This document shows positions 1 to 12,380 of a stretch of 64,000 nt of DNA, one piece after another. A model generated the notes under the pieces. The model saw only the letters and a list, made by a program, of their open reading frames with translations. It was not told the DNA's origin and did no database searches. Source of the DNA: Mesodorylaimus sp. YZB2_4 (Eukaryota; Nematoda; Enoplea; Dorylaimida; Dorylaimidae); NCBI GenBank assembly GCA_030248295.1, contig JASANH010001721.1, positions 124,001 to 188,000 on the forward strand, written 5' to 3'. How positions within the stretch are numbered: position 1 is the first letter of the stretch; every line of letters starts with the position of its first letter. The position numbers were made by a program, and so were the translations under genes.

Positions 1-1
1 A

Positions 2-403
2 ACAACTCGCCTTCGTCGGCAGATGCACGTCATGGTCGACTCCGCATCTTTATTCGCTACAACGCCCGAGGATGTGGCCAACACACTCAAAACTGCTCGG
101 GATAAGACGTCAACCTTTTTCACCAGCGGACTGAATGGAATTCTCAGTGGACCAGTTCAATCAATTATCAAGACCATTATCGCCATCGCTGTTGCTGCTT
201 TGATTGGCTACATTATTTTCATCCTGCCAACGAAACTCCGGCGCCAGGCCCAGTGTATCATTGCCCCAACATCCTCCTATTGCGTTTGTCCCAGTCGGAA
301 ATCAGTTAGGTGGCAATTAAGTGATTCTTTTACAATTATATTGCTTTTGCAAAAAATTCGTTCTTGTGAAAGTATTTTGACTAATGTCTGCCACCATTGC
401 TGA
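2..403 (+). CDS. 3' exon of an unidentified membrane protein (partial)
   Basis: An open frame runs in from the left edge to a stop at 401-403. Its middle part has an amphipathic stretch followed by a clear membrane segment (around residues 50-72, rich in Ile/Ala/Val, ending in FIL) and then basic residues (KLRR), the pattern of a C-terminal anchor with a short cytosolic tail. The last 50 or so residues read less like protein, so an unseen splice may end the frame earlier. The frame could also be the tail of a retroelement envelope-like glycoprotein, but nothing here settles that. No family was recognised. The 5' part lies outside the window. Confidence 0.3.
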   Translation, partial: TTRLRRQMHVMVDSASLFATTPEDVANTLKTARDKTSTFFTSGLNGILSGPVQSIIKTIIAIAVAALIGYIIFILPTKLRRQAQCIIAPTSSYCVCPSRKSVRWQLSDSFTIILLLQKIRSCESILTNVCHHC

Positions 404-989
404 CCACTGTATTTTTTTTTTTTTTTTGAACCTCATATGACCAATGACTTTTTTGATTGCAACATTGCTATTTACAATTCATAGTTACCTCGACTTGAAC
501 AAATCACAGCACACTTCTGCAGCGTGCTCATGCATATCCATACCGAATGCAATACATACAAAGATCAATACCTATAAAAACAGTTTCATGAATAGAGTAG
601 AAGTTAAGCTTGTAACTGTCGCACAGCACAGCTTGCTGTTTTCGATGTGGTCTTCTTCTTACTAAGTTAGCTGCTCGCGGACTGTGCGCGTCACGCGACC
701 GCTCAAGACCTAAGGACGCGACCACGCGGCGCCCTTAGCAGAGTGTGCGCGATCACTCACGCCTTCGCTTCGATATACCCGCCCTTTACTCCTCGTGTTT
801 TATGCCGTATCATTATGCCAGTTTCATTATTCATGCCAGTGCGTTTTTTATGTTTTTACAATATAGTTTGCGTGCACGTTTCAGGATAGGAGTGTAGGAA
901 ATCCGCAGACATTCGGGGCCGCCTGGAGTAGTTTTAAGTTTTTGTCCAACCTTGAATGACGGACGACCAAGGACGGTCTTTTCCCGGAG

Positions 990-1460
990 GAGGGGAGCGT
1001 GTTGTGACCATCGCCGCTTGGGGGCGCCTGGAATTCTTGGGGTGTGGGTCGAGTAGTTGGCTAGCCGGGTGAGATTAGCGCTCTCCCTTCGGGGGGGGGG
1101 GGGGGGGGGGGGGGCGGAAGCCACCCCTCCATGTGGTCCGCCGCATGGGCAGAACCGTGGGGCGAGCCAGGCGCCCTCTGCGGTCGTCGTTTCCCTTGGT
1201 TCATACTGGAAGAGTCGGAGTTGACTCCAGGGCAGGCAGGTACTTGGTTTGTCTGAGGGTAAGATCTAGGACGCTTGAGACATCATCGTGCATTGTGGTG
1301 TTTCGTAAAGGATCTTCTGGTGTTGACTAAGTCTTTATTGCGCCATCAACAGTGGAACTGTTCGCCAGCGTTGGCATCGCAGGACCGGGTGCATTCGACC
1401 AGCAGCCAGGCTAGTGTATCATTGCACAGAGCAGTTGCAGGTACCCTTGGGAGGCGCGGC
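990..1460 (+). repeat. Dispersed repeat family 1, copy A
   Basis: This segment matches the reverse complement of about 25130-25540 over roughly 400 bases with scattered mismatches and small indels. Shared blocks include the stretch around 'gtgttgtgac', 'ggcgcct...gaattcttgggg', 'gttgactccaggg', 'gtcgtgcattgt', 'aaaggatc' and 'cagtggaactgttcgccagcgt'. Two diverged copies in opposite orientation indicate a dispersed, probably transposon-derived, repeat. This copy contains a 24-base G homopolymer. No intact coding frame is shared by the two copies. Confidence 0.7.
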
Positions 1461-2124
1461 AAACGCGTCTGAGGGGTCTTAGTGATCGATACTCTGCAGG
1501 ATTAAGCCTTTCTACCAGGCTTGGGCTATTGAAGACCTTGGACCGCTCGCTTGTAAGATCAGCCTGAACCCGCCAGTATGAGAGCGAAGAAGATCTGTCA
1601 CGCTTGCTCGAACAACAACATTACATTCACTCATAACACTCTGCTCGGAGGTGGCAGCTTGGAGCACCGCCCTTGACGATGATATTTCAGCCATGGTCGA
1701 AAAACTTAGTTGACTGCCCTGGGGTTTTTGTCGTGGTGGAAAAGCTTCAGCAGTCACTCCCCTTAGTAATACGGACTCAAACTTATGCATAATACTATTT
1801 TAGAAAGGTGGGAAGAAGGTCGCGACACCTACAATGCTGGAAGTAACGTTGGCAGCGACGCAATCGAACGCAAGAAGCTAACTTAATTATATTCCCCTCC
1901 CTTTGCGCGGATATGCGTTTTCTTGGTTTCTGGCGTGAAGAACCAGCCGACTTAAGAAACAGTCTTTAGCAAAAATACTGCTTGCATTATCGGTCTCCGA
2001 GCCTGAATTTTTGGCCGCTTGTGGTGGTCGATGAACAGCCATTAATGTTCTCGTTATCTCATTCTGGTGGGCGTGCGAGCAATCCAGAGTGTACAGTTCT
2101 TCCACAAATATCACCAATTGCCGA

Positions 2125-2205
2125 ATGCTTATCCTGCTACTCATTGCATTTGGACTGTGTTCCTCAGCCAGACAGCAACGAGGACTGTCTCTCTTAGCAC
2201 CATAA
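2125..2205 (+). CDS. Possible short secreted peptide or first exon
   Basis: A 26-codon ATG-to-stop frame begins with a textbook signal-peptide core (MLILLLIAFGLCSSA) followed by a short basic tail ending LLAP. It lies about 140 bases upstream of the TTC21 start on the same strand. There is no good GT donor inside the frame, so it would have to be complete as it stands. It may be a very small secreted peptide, an upstream frame in the TTC21 leader, or a chance hydrophobic frame. Nothing beyond the hydrophobic profile supports it. Confidence 0.2.
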   Translation: MLILLLIAFGLCSSARQQRGLSLLAP

Positions 2206-2347
2206 CAATAGAACAGCCTTGCGTATCCCATCCGTTCTCATGGCAACACCAAATACAACGCACGCTTCTGGCGCTTGTGATCATGTTGTAATAAGCGATT
2301 CCGCCAAGGCTTTGGCTTTGACTGAAAATCCACGGTGATAGTCGAAA

Positions 2348-5300
2348 ATGAGTGAATCGGACGTCATTCTATTTGTATGTCTGCATCAGTTAAATGCATC
2401 ATCTCTTTGAAAATTCTTTTTTATGTATGTTTTAGGCTCGACTAAATTACTATTTTCGAGAGCAATACTATAACCATGTCCAGACCATAGCGGAAGAAGG
2501 ATTGAAGAAATACGTGAATGACCCCGCATTAAGTTACTGTCACGCCGTGGCACTACTTTTAGCAGGTAGCAGGATTTGCCCCCATTTTGGGATCCTTTTT
2601 GCTACCTACCCGTTTTAGACCGGCCGAGCGATGCTATTCGAGAATTCGAAGATTTGCAAGAACATCCAGAGTTTACAATCGGGTGCACTCTTGCTCTTAT
2701 TCATGCTTACAAGTCTAGCAAGTCTGGAGGTAAGCGTTTTTAGAAATTTGTTAATGCAAAATTTTGAACTGTCAGTTTTGCAGAGAAAGAAGCAGCTCAA
2801 GAATTAGAAAGTCGGTTGCGGGAAGAAAGAAAGAATGCTGGAGATAAGGTGGCTCCTTTCGGCTTCTGGGTCTTATGTTCTGCATAATATTTGCTTCAGG
2901 CAAATTACTACGCTGGTCTATTCTGTTATTTGACTAGCAAGTATGACAGAGCCAAAGAATTTGTGGACAAAGCTGCTAAGGCATCAGCTCAGAATGCAGA
3001 CGTAAGACATGCCCTTGATGTAATTTAGCGCAATCAGTAAAATGCGCTTATTCTGCAGATTCTCTGCCTGAAAGGCTGGAACGAGCTTTGCGGAGGTCGA
3101 GACATAAAAGCTGGACTAAAATGCTTCGAAGATGCTCAACAGTAAGTACTGTGCCACTCGTGCAGTCTCGGAAAATGTTGATTAACGTTATACCACTTTG
3201 TTACAGAATCATGGCCAACCATAAGTATCCCGAGGTATGGCTAGGAAAAGCCAAATACAATGAGCTGAGAGAGAATTACGCCGCGTCTTTGGAAGAACTG
3301 CACCAGGGCGTGGCACAAATGCCTGCATTCCTGCCGCTACAAATCGAAAAAATGAAGGCGCAACTGATGGCCAAAGAATGGGACCAAAGTATGGAGACAG
3401 CCCAGAAGTAAGTGCTTTGAAGGCCCAAGTTTGCAATTGCCAGAGCTTTGTACACCCTTCCTGCAGGTGTCAGATCATTGAGCCCGGCTGCATTCAAGCG
3501 GTGCAATATTTGGCTCTGAATACTATTTGCCGAGATGGGCAGTACAACGAAGTAACTGGAACCTCGTGACCCTTCTTTTCCGTTATGACTTAAAGCAATA
3601 TTTGCAGGGGGCTAGTTTGTTGGCCGAGCTCGTTCAAATTATGGACAAAACGGAGCCGAAAAATGCGCATTTGTATTCTGACATGGGCAGACTGTTCTCG
3701 CGCTTGGTACGGTGTCTTCTCTGTTTGTTCGGTCTTTGATGAAAATTTTAATTTTAATTTTCAGTGCGGCCGCAACCCTTCAGTCTTACAACAGTCCAAA
3801 GTCATGATCGAGCGAGCATTGTCCATATCGCCCAACGATGCTTACATCCTGACCGAATTAGGTCATCAACAAAATATAGCTGGTCAAACTAAGCAGGCAT
3901 TGAAAACGTTCAAACAGGCCGTACAGCAGCAAGAAGGATCTACTGGGGCATTGCTTGGTAAGTCGAGCGTTCCACCCGAATCGTAGCAGAGCAATAAGAA
4001 TGCCTTATACATAGCAGCACATTAAACTGGTCCCTTTCCCAAAAATTTTGAGACCAGAATCACTTTAGCGGATACGTGACACTCCTTGGTGGACCCTCTT
4101 GGTTTTATTAGGTATAATCCATTGCCAAATTTTGGATGGAGACTACGGCGAAGCTGCTTCGCAGATCGATTTAATAAAAGCTGTCCAACCGGACATGGAA
4201 AATTCTACAGTGCGTATGCGGTGCGATCTTCCTCTGCGATCGCGGCTTAATTAACGTTATTTCACATTATAGGAAATGGCATTCCTGCAAACTCTGCTTG
4301 CAAAACGTCAAAACGGCTCTCGTTTAGAAATGATCAGGCGTTTCACGGATGTGATCAATCAGCACTTCTCCAGCTTAGGGGTAAGGCTTATAAGGCAACC
4401 ACAGTCGGAAATCAATGCCATTATATTTCCAGACCCTAAGACTTGGACCCCAATATTTCTCGCAACTCAATCCGGATTTAGTGCTTGAAGTGGCAAAAGA
4501 GCTATTCTCGTTCGCTCCGACGGAGGTAGCACATAAATATTTTCACCATGCCTCATGTACTGTAGTAGGTGTGTCGGCCCTGTTTTTTTTAGCCAGTCAA
4601 GTCAGTCCAGTTGAGTGACCCAGTGCTAAAAGACATCGCTCGGATCTTGGGCGTGGTTATTGATGCATGCCCTGGCCACACGGAATCTCTGTATTTATCG
4701 GGCAAGGCGAGATATCTTTCTGGTAAGTATCAGAATTCCCTTATAAATGCACCTTACATTATCATTTCTTGTTTCAGGTGAAACCGACAGTGCTCAGTTC
4801 ATGCTTCAGGCTTGCCTGGATAAGGATCAGACATACTCGGAAGCTCATTTACTTATGGCCCAAATCTACCTGCAGCAACAGAAATTCAAGCAGGCTTCGC
4901 AATCGTTGGAAGTCGGTCTGAGCTTTAATTTTGAGGTAGAGTTTCTGAAGTCATTCTGCGTGTTCATGTTACCAAACACAGGCATGCACACTCGAGGGCG
5001 AAGGGGCAAATAATGATTTGTTTGCATTGTGATGATGTAGGTCTTTTTACTTGCATTTAGGTTCGAGAACATCCTATGTACCATCTCATCAAAGCTAGAA
5101 TCCTCAAAACCTCAAACAATATCGAAGGAGCAATCCAGCTATTACAGAATGCTATTGCTTTGCCTTCGTTCAAGAAAAGTAAGCATTAGCAATTGGTCTT
5201 TTCCATTATGTAGCTATCCGCGCGTTCTTTATTAGAAGACGGCACAACTGCCAGTGGCTCCGCTCCTAAGAAATTTAGCCGGCTAGAAATGACTCAAACT

Positions 5301-8300
5301 GATCGAGTCAATGTCTTTCTGGAGCTGATCGATTGCTACCAGACTATTGGCGACGCAGTAAGGCTGCATTGATTATCCTCTCTTGATTACCCTCAGTACG
5401 TTTTCTCGAACAGGTTCAAGCCGCCAGACTACTCAACGAAGCAGCCGCAGAATTTCAAGGCACCAAAGAGGAACAACGACTGCTCTTGAGTAATGCCGAT
5501 TTGGCGCTGGCTAGAGGTGACGTGGAGCGGGCGCTGTCGCTCCTGAAAGGCATTGCGCCTGATCAACCCAACTATCTGGAGGCTCGTCAGAAGATGGCTG
5601 ATATTTATTTGCATCATAAGAAGGACAAGCGTCAGTTCGCGTTGTGCTACAAGTACTGACATTAAAGTTGAGAAAACAGCAATGAGGTTCCGATGGGACT
5701 TTTTTTAGGGAGCTGGTGGAGAAGAATCCATCGCCGCAAGCATTTGTGATGTTGGGTGATGCCTATATGAGCATCCAAGAGGTATGTATTGTACATAGGT
5801 CTGCTCTTCGACTCCTCGCAATCATGCCGTTCTTCCCCTTTTTCAGCCCGATCGTGCAATAGAATTATATGAGCAGGCCATGAGAAAAAATCCAAAAGAT
5901 CATGCCTTGGCGAGGAAAATTGGGAAGGCTTATACTAAATCCCATAACTACATGAAGGTACTTTAGGAGACACTCTTAGGTTCATGTTTATATCTGCTTC
6001 ACTTCTCGCCAGGCCGTCAACTATTACGAAGCAGCCTTGAAAACTGGCCAAAGTAACTTCATGCGGTAAATGTTCTATAGCGTGCTCTTGGAGAAATTCC
6101 GCGAGTGATTGTAGTCCCTGTTGTAGTTACGACTTGGCAGAACTTCTCTTCAAGTTACGTAATTTCGAAAAGTGCGAGCGAGTACTCAAGCAAGGACTGG
6201 AGAAGCAAGCCGGAGTTCCTGTTGGAGGTGAGTCCTACGCGGATCAAACGCTGAAAGAAATAAAGCGTATGAATTGTTTGAGATGTGCAATCGATGGTCG
6301 ACGAGGTCAAGTTCCTCGTACTGCTCTCCAAACTGTATTTCGAAACTGGTAATTGGGAAGGTGCAGTGAACGTTCTCATGAGAGCAAAAGACAACCAGGC
6401 GAAGTAAGGATTGTGATAGGTTTATGGATCATTAGGTGCCATTCGATGTTCCTTGCCAATGAGTCTGAAGAGATATTCTTTATTTTAAGGGTCATCAAAC
6501 GAGGCGCTACCGAGTTGGCTGATTCTTATGGCGAGCAGAGGAAACTGGCAGCGAGGTAAGCACCTAAATGACCGCTAGCCCATCGCGCAGCACCTCATAG
6601 GACTGGTCACCTAGCATCTGCACCCAACTCGGTCAGTTCTACGAGAATCGTCGTGAAATGGACAAGGCAGTCAATTATTACAAGGAGGCACTGGGATTTG
6701 TAAACAGTGACGCCAAAGTTATGTTAGCATTGGCCCGCCTGTTCCTGAATGCAGGGGACGTGGATAGCTGCGACCAACAGTGTCAGAACTTGTTAAAGAT
6801 CGACAAGGACAATGATCAGGCCACACTGGTATGAGCTTGATAAAGTGTCAATAGCCATCAAAAATCAAACTTAAATTACAACTTTTAGATGCTAGCTGAC
6901 CTAATGTATCAACGAAACCAAAGCGAGGCGGCCAATGTGCATTTTCAGCAGTTGCTAGAGCGAAATCCAAGTCAGTTGATAAGAATGGCTTGGGGTTCTA
7001 ACTGTGACAATGAGCAATTTTTTGCAGACCAGTACCATGCTCTTGCTCGTGTTGTCGAACTGGCTTGGCGCACTGGTGACTTGGACAAAGCAGAGAAGTA
7101 CATTCAACGCGCGGCAGAGAGTAGTCCTCGGGCCACATTAGACGCTGGCTTCAACTTTTGCAAGGGCATATATGAGTGGTACGGTATATAGTGGTCCCCG
7201 CCATGCTTTGTCTACAGTATAGAACATCTGAATGCCTACTTCAGGTACACTGGGGATCCAAATTCAGCATTGCAGCATTTCAATCGAGCTAGACGAGACT
7301 TGGAATGGGGAGAACGGGCAATCTATAACATGATCGAAATTTGTCTAAATCCAGACAACGAAATAATCGGTGGCGAGGTATTTGAACAAGGAGAAGCTGT
7401 AGACACTACGACCAGGTACCTCCTGCGACCGCACTTTGTCCGCATGATCTGACCCTCGTTTTTAGCACTGATCGTCAAGACGCCCGCGAAATGGGAGTGA
7501 AAACAGCAGAAAGATTCCTGAAGGTACAGCAGACACCTGCTTGCGACTTACGCACCAAATAGAGCTCCTTTTAAGGAACTGCGCTTCAAACCCGGTCTTG
7601 ACTACAAGTACCGACTTATGGAGAATTTCATTTTAATATCGACGAAGAATAGGGCGAACATTGAACAGGCATTGAACAACTTGGCTCAAATGGCTGGAGA
7701 TGAGAATGAGGTGGCCCGACAGATTTGTCATGACGTAGCAGGTAATACTCTGTCTCTGCGTCCACATATGTTTCAGGAAGCAGCAAACGTCGGAGCTGTG
7801 TTGGGCATGTCTCGTGCTTACATGATGCTAAAACAAACACCCAAAGCCAAAGTCCAGTTGAAACGTGTAGTTGGTCATCCATGGAATTTCGAAGATGCCG
7901 ATTATTTGGAGCAGTGCTGGTTATTATTAGCTGACACTTACATTAATCAAGCCAAATACGACGTGGCTACAGAAATTCTCAAGACGTGTCTACAGCACAA
8001 TGCAGTGAGTGCGTGCGGCCCAGTTATACATGATGAATCGATCATGCTCGACCTCGTTTCCCTTGTGTTCAGTCATGTCTCAAAGCACTCGAATATCTCG
8101 GTTTCATACGTGAGAAGGAGCAAAAGTGGGTCGAAGCGGCGGCAAATTATGAATACGCTTGGAAGCTGACCAAGAAGAGGAACCCTACATTGGGTATTTA
8201 TTCTTTTTACGCTTACACGTTTGGAATCTTACCGTACTAGACTATTTCAGGGTACAAGTTAGCTTTCAATTACCTCAAGTCTCGACGCTACTTGGACGCA

Positions 8301-8396
8301 ATCGATACGTGCCATCGTGTCTTGAAACTTTATCCGAACTATCCCAAAATTAGAAGAGACATCTTGGAGAAAGCGCGTTCTAGTTTGCGCATGTGA
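2348..8396 (+). CDS. TTC21B: Tetratricopeptide repeat protein 21 / IFT139 (IFT-A complex)
   Basis: This gene encodes the IFT139 subunit of the intraflagellar transport A complex, a TPR solenoid needed for retrograde transport in cilia. More than two dozen exons, split by introns mostly of 45-65 bases, follow the family from end to end. The N-terminus is MSESDVILF joined to a [14 protein letters not shown] segment, like the LxxLINYYCQERYFHHV start of vertebrate TTC21. Landmarks further on are WDQSMETAQ near 3385, [13 protein letters not shown] near 3670, [15 protein letters not shown] near 5500, [16 protein letters not shown] near 5900, [13 protein letters not shown] near 7335 and [15 protein letters not shown] at the end. 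The whole length is present, about 1,300 residues as in other animals, with no break seen. The start codon is the first ATG in frame and gives a 9-residue first exon. The presence of this gene implies the animal builds sensory or motile cilia. Confidence 0.96.
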
Positions 8397-8920
8397 ACTC
8401 ACTGCATTGAGCAAACTGCACCCAGATACATTTCTAGTTTTCACTGGCGTCTGTTCACCGGTTCTGCAGTACAGAACTATACACTGTATATTAACAACAG
8501 CCAAAACTTGTCACTCAAAAAATTCACCGAAAGGAAACTAATCAGCACCGAGTCACAACCAGTACTAAGCGCTCCAATTAACCTTTTTTCTGCCGTAGAG
8601 TTGGCTGCTTTTTATGTCTAGTTAACAGTTGGTACTTTGGAATTCAAGCATTTATAAAAAATTGAGTCGAGGCAGGAATCATTGTTTCCAGTCTGGTTTT
8701 TAGCCTGACGTTTCTGGATAATGAATGAAAAGGATTGTGAGGCGGAGAATGCCTCCGAGCATGAACTGTCCTTTGTCATCTGTCCACGCGTGACCATTGA
8801 CTGACTTGTCTGGTTTAAATTCTGTCCATTTCATGCGGATGCAGTCGATCAAAGAATCTGCCATCTTGTCGGACAGGAGGTGATATAGGACGGCTCCTTG
8901 GGGCTTGTTGTTCTGGACAG
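8397..8920. other. Spacer between TTC21 and the Reeler gene
   Basis: This holds the TTC21 3' region and the Reeler leader. No coding segment or clear TATA box is seen. Confidence 0.5.
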
Positions 8921-9683
8921 ATGGCCGTGTACGCCCAAACATTTACTGGCTTATTATTCCTAACCTTATTCAACGTTGGTGGAATAGCAAGACCATTCGG
9001 AGCACCATGCGAGGCCTTGGTCAGTATGGCACCAGCCGCTGCAGCTCACGGAGATGCCAACAAGTTCGCGCCGCCGTATGTGGTCGAATTCTTGAATCCT
9101 GGATCAGAAACAGAACCCGAATGCTATCGCGCGAACAGAAATTACTTGGGTAAGAGTTTATTGTCTTTTTTCTGAACTCATGGTTTCGGCTTTTAGTTCG
9201 TATTCGTTCAACCGACGGCAAGGGTTTCAGTGGGTTCATTCTTCAATGCCGAGACATAAACGACAATCGATTTGGCACTTTCCTCCAAGGGAGTGGCAAT
9301 GCAGATCAATGGCAGTACCAGTGCCACAAGCCTGACTCTATCACGCATATTCGAGCTAATCGTAAGAATTTCGTAAACGTTATGTGGAGACCGAATGGAT
9401 TCGCCGGTGAATTCGCATGCAAGTAAGCAAACACAATGCCATTTTCCATATTGATCTGTACTTATAAGTTTTGACATGCTCGCCTTCAGAGCCACTGTTT
9501 TACAATCGCTATTCGTATGGTGGTCCAAGATTCCGTCCCGCACTCTGCGCCCTTGTCCCGCAGAAGAAGGAAACAATGTGCCATTTAGTAAGCATTATTC
9601 TGGAAACATCATAATTCTTTAACGTTGCTGCTGTCTTTTTAGCTGATTTTCAGCAAAGACGGTTTCGCCACCATCGACCGTAA
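8921..9683 (+). CDS. Secreted Reeler-domain protein
   Basis: Four exons (8921-9149, 9197-9422, 9490-9587, 9643-9683) join in frame to 197 residues. A signal peptide (about residues 1-22) is followed by one Reeler domain. The typical features are in order: FGAPCEALVSMAP at the start, then PPYVVEF, a short strand VRIRSTDGKGFSGFILQCR, a GTF loop, two further cysteines, SITHIRANRK, a Trp-containing strand, and ATVLQSLFVWW near the end. The C-terminal tail is basic (QQRRFRHHRP). In arthropods, short single-domain Reeler proteins are haemolymph or defence-related secreted proteins, often induced by bacteria. That role here is inferred from the family only. Confidence 0.85.
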
Positions 9684-9998
9684 ATAACTTGATGGACATT
9701 AGGCAAAATTAGCGTCTGGTTGGCTTATAAATAGCGGAGAGGTTAGGTTTTGCGAATTCTTCTTTCATTATCTTTATGATGCGTACAGTATCCTGTAAAT
9801 CGATCACTAAGCACTGTGAGCTGTTTGCATGATCAAAACACCACTATACAAATCTTGTCAACACTGCACGCTTCTTCTTCTACAATCCGTTCGCACCGCA
9901 CGCTCTCTTACCCAGGGCAAACAAAGCCATGTTTGGCATAGTCATAGCTTACGTAACTGCGCTCACTATTTACAGTGCGTACTAAAGTGTGTGGGGTC
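9684..9998. other. Intergenic
   Basis: A strong TATA-like string 'cttataaatagcgg' lies at about 9723-9736, and the same 14 bases recur at about 17695-17708. No gene is recognised downstream of either on the plus strand. It also has a TACAGTA heptamer near 9786. Confidence 0.4.
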
Positions 9999-11581
9999 CT
10001 AGTTCGTATCCGTCCCCTCCGCGTTTCCTCTGGCAGAACTATCACCGTGAACAAAGTTACCCCATTCTTCGGGAGCACCAAACTGATAGCTTTTTCTGTG
10101 GGCGGAAGAATGGAAGACATTGTCACCATTGGCCACGATCGGTGTCCATATGGGTCGACGAGCCTTGTCCGAGGCGACACTGCCCGAAATTACTTCTTGG
10201 ACCTTCTTGATGGAGGGATACATGGGGTCGTTGCGAGACCGTGTCGTTGTTGAGCCAGTGTGGAATGGATCAAAAGTGGATGACGGAGTCGAGGATTTCG
10301 GTGTTTGAGAGCTAGAAGTTGACGATTCCGTGGATGGCGGGGTGGCTGTCTGCAGTGTATGATTTGTCGAAGATGAGTTCACGTCAGTTCCGTTTTCAGA
10401 AATAGTTTCATTCGCTTCGTTTTCAGTCAGCTGATGGGCTGAACTGATCACAGTCTCTGGCATATGGCGACCAAAGGCAGCGTCGATAACTGAGGCTGCT
10501 GGTGGGTGAACGGTGGGGGTGGCAGTCAGTGGCGTGTTCGGTTGTTGAGTAGTTGGCAATGCAACTTGCCATTCAGAACCACCGCATCGATCTTCTCCAG
10601 TGGTGATATTTTGTAGTTCATCGCAGTAACAGATTATGTGGCAGCAGACACTTTCCAGTGAACCAGTGGTGATTATTTTTGCAGCTAAGACGCGAAAATC
10701 GACGCAGGTCTGAAAAAGAGCGTGTGTGCAAAATGGCGCGGACGGGGTCAATTGTAAGTTACTTGAGCATCTTGCCTTCTGCGCTCATTCGTCATATCTC
10801 CCAAAGCGTCGTGCTGGGGCAGCTCTAAAGTCAGAGTGCGTAAATCGTTTGGAGAGGCGTGTCTCCACGCGAAGGGATCTTGCTGAGCAGCTGCCGCAAT
10901 CCTTGAATACCTTCCAAAACCTCCAGCGTAAAAATCGGACGTGAGGCCAACTCCGGTGAATAACCCTCCAGCGCGATGAGTGCGATAGCGTGGGAGTTGA
11001 TTGGAGTGTTGCAACTTCGGTGTTTCTCGCTCCTCATGTTGGTCTGATTCAGGCGTAGTCTTTTTGGAGTCTGTCGCGTGTTCCGTGGAAGACGTGGATG
11101 GAGTCGGGGTCGTGGATGTGGAATGTGTGGTGGTTGATGTAGTTGATCGGGTGATGGAAGGAGACAGCGCATTAATCGAGGCAAACAGAGAAGCGCAACC
11201 ATAGTCTCGCTGCAAAAGTTCCCATTGACTTCCTGCGCTGCTTAGTTCCATGTTCATACATTCTATAATGGCGGGTGTCCATCTCCCATCATAGGTATAT
11301 GTTCTCTTCTGGCAGTAGAACTTACTTGAGAAGCGTGGGAACTGCGGGGACCCGATTGGATGCTGTGGCGGTGGCGGTGGTGGGTGCGGATGCGGTTGTA
11401 GGTGTGGCGGATGCGGCAGATGATGAGGATGGGGATGTAAGCCATGCTGGAAGACGAACTAAAAAGGCACGAAAATATGGAATTCCGACGTACAGTAGGA
11501 GTACCATAGATTACTCCACCTCACCTGACAAGAGACCATAGAAAAGGAGCAGGCCAAAACGAGCAGCGTTTTCATGGACAT
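9999..11581 (-). CDS. Secreted His/Pro- and Ser/Thr-rich (mucin-like) protein
   Basis: Three exons on the minus strand (11581-11525, 11458-10763, 10709-9999) join in phase 0 to 487 residues. Exon 1 is a complete signal peptide, MSMKTLLVLACSFSMVSCQ. The mature chain opens with a His/Pro-rich stretch of about 35 residues, then a small cysteine-containing part (YCQKRTYTYDGRW ... ECMNMEL ... DYGC), then a Ser/Thr-rich linker typical of O-glycosylated regions. A middle segment holds FTGVGLTSDFYAGGFGRY. Exon 3 starts with a Cys cluster (TCVDF ... VCCHIICYC ... RCGG), followed by a second Ser/Thr/Pro-rich tail with N-glycosylation sequons. No known domain was recognised. It is probably extracellular matrix, cuticle or mucus material. 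A TATA box stands about 50 bases upstream of the ATG. Confidence 0.7.
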
Positions 11582-11631
11582 CTTATTGTCAGGCTATCGC
11601 AACTCGGACTGCGACCATCAGTCGGTCATTG

Positions 11632-11639
11632 CTTTTATA
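11632..11639 (-). promoter_or_regulatory. TATA box of the mucin-like gene
   Basis: TATAAAAG lies on the minus strand 51-58 bases upstream of the ATG at 11581. Transcription would then start roughly 20-30 bases before the start codon, giving a very short leader. Confidence 0.5.
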
Positions 11640-12380
11640 GATTGGCTAGGCAGAGGAAAGGTAGGCAGTTTTGTACACATCAAAATAAACCAGTCACCAG
11701 CCGGTTGTTTTCCGTTTCCATTAGTGCCAGGAAGGCCACCTGACGGCCGCACTCGACTCCTGGTCCTCCTTACCCGGATTGAATAGAGACTCGAATACGT
11801 GCCGGGCGGCTCGATGCCAGAAAGTTCGATCCGTAATAGCTTATTGTAAGCATGGAAAATTCCCCTTTTATTCTGGGTGAAGCGCAAAATGTCAACTGTC
11901 TGCCAACACAAAACCTGGCCAGCTTTGATGGGGGAATAAAACTGAGGCTTTTTAGACGGAAGCACTCTAAACATGGCAAATAAAGTTCGACTAACTTTGG
12001 CGCACGTGGGCACAGGGCAAAGCGATTCGAACTACGCGGCAAAGTAGCGAAGCTGAAGAACGCGTCAAAGACCAGTAAGGTCCTGAGTGCTGTATTCTCC
12101 CCGCGGATTTGATTTCTGTGCTCGAATGTGACTTTGATGACGTATGCATGACAGCAGCAGTCTTACTCTTTTAAGGGGCAACGTGGGATTGAATGCAATC
12201 TTATTTGGCTGTAGACCTCACAGTTGAGAAATTGCTTTACACTTCGACGCTTGCGCAGCTGTTTATAAGCAGCCGTCCGACCAGTCTTCCTGTCCTTCCA
12301 GTGCGCGTGCGAGTAGAACTCAAGTCGGTCTACGAGCGTGTCAAGATTCGAAGAAACGGTACAGCGGAGGCGTGCGAACA
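11640..12380. other. Divergent intergenic region
   Basis: It separates the minus-strand mucin-like gene from the plus-strand gene at 12381. A TATA-like 'tttataag' near 12262 could serve the latter. No other coding segment is supported. Confidence 0.4.

Larger units (their letters stand above)
404..2347. other. Intergenic, repeat-bearing stretch
   Basis: No convincing gene is seen. It holds a T run at 411-426, a 24-base G run (1091-1114), one copy of a dispersed repeat (about 990-1460) and a short possible secreted-peptide frame (2125-2205). The remaining frames are short and have no recognisable motif. Confidence 0.5.

Noticed and set aside
831-1124. Proline-rich frame on the minus strand
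   Set aside because: The proline run is just the translation of the 24-base G homopolymer.
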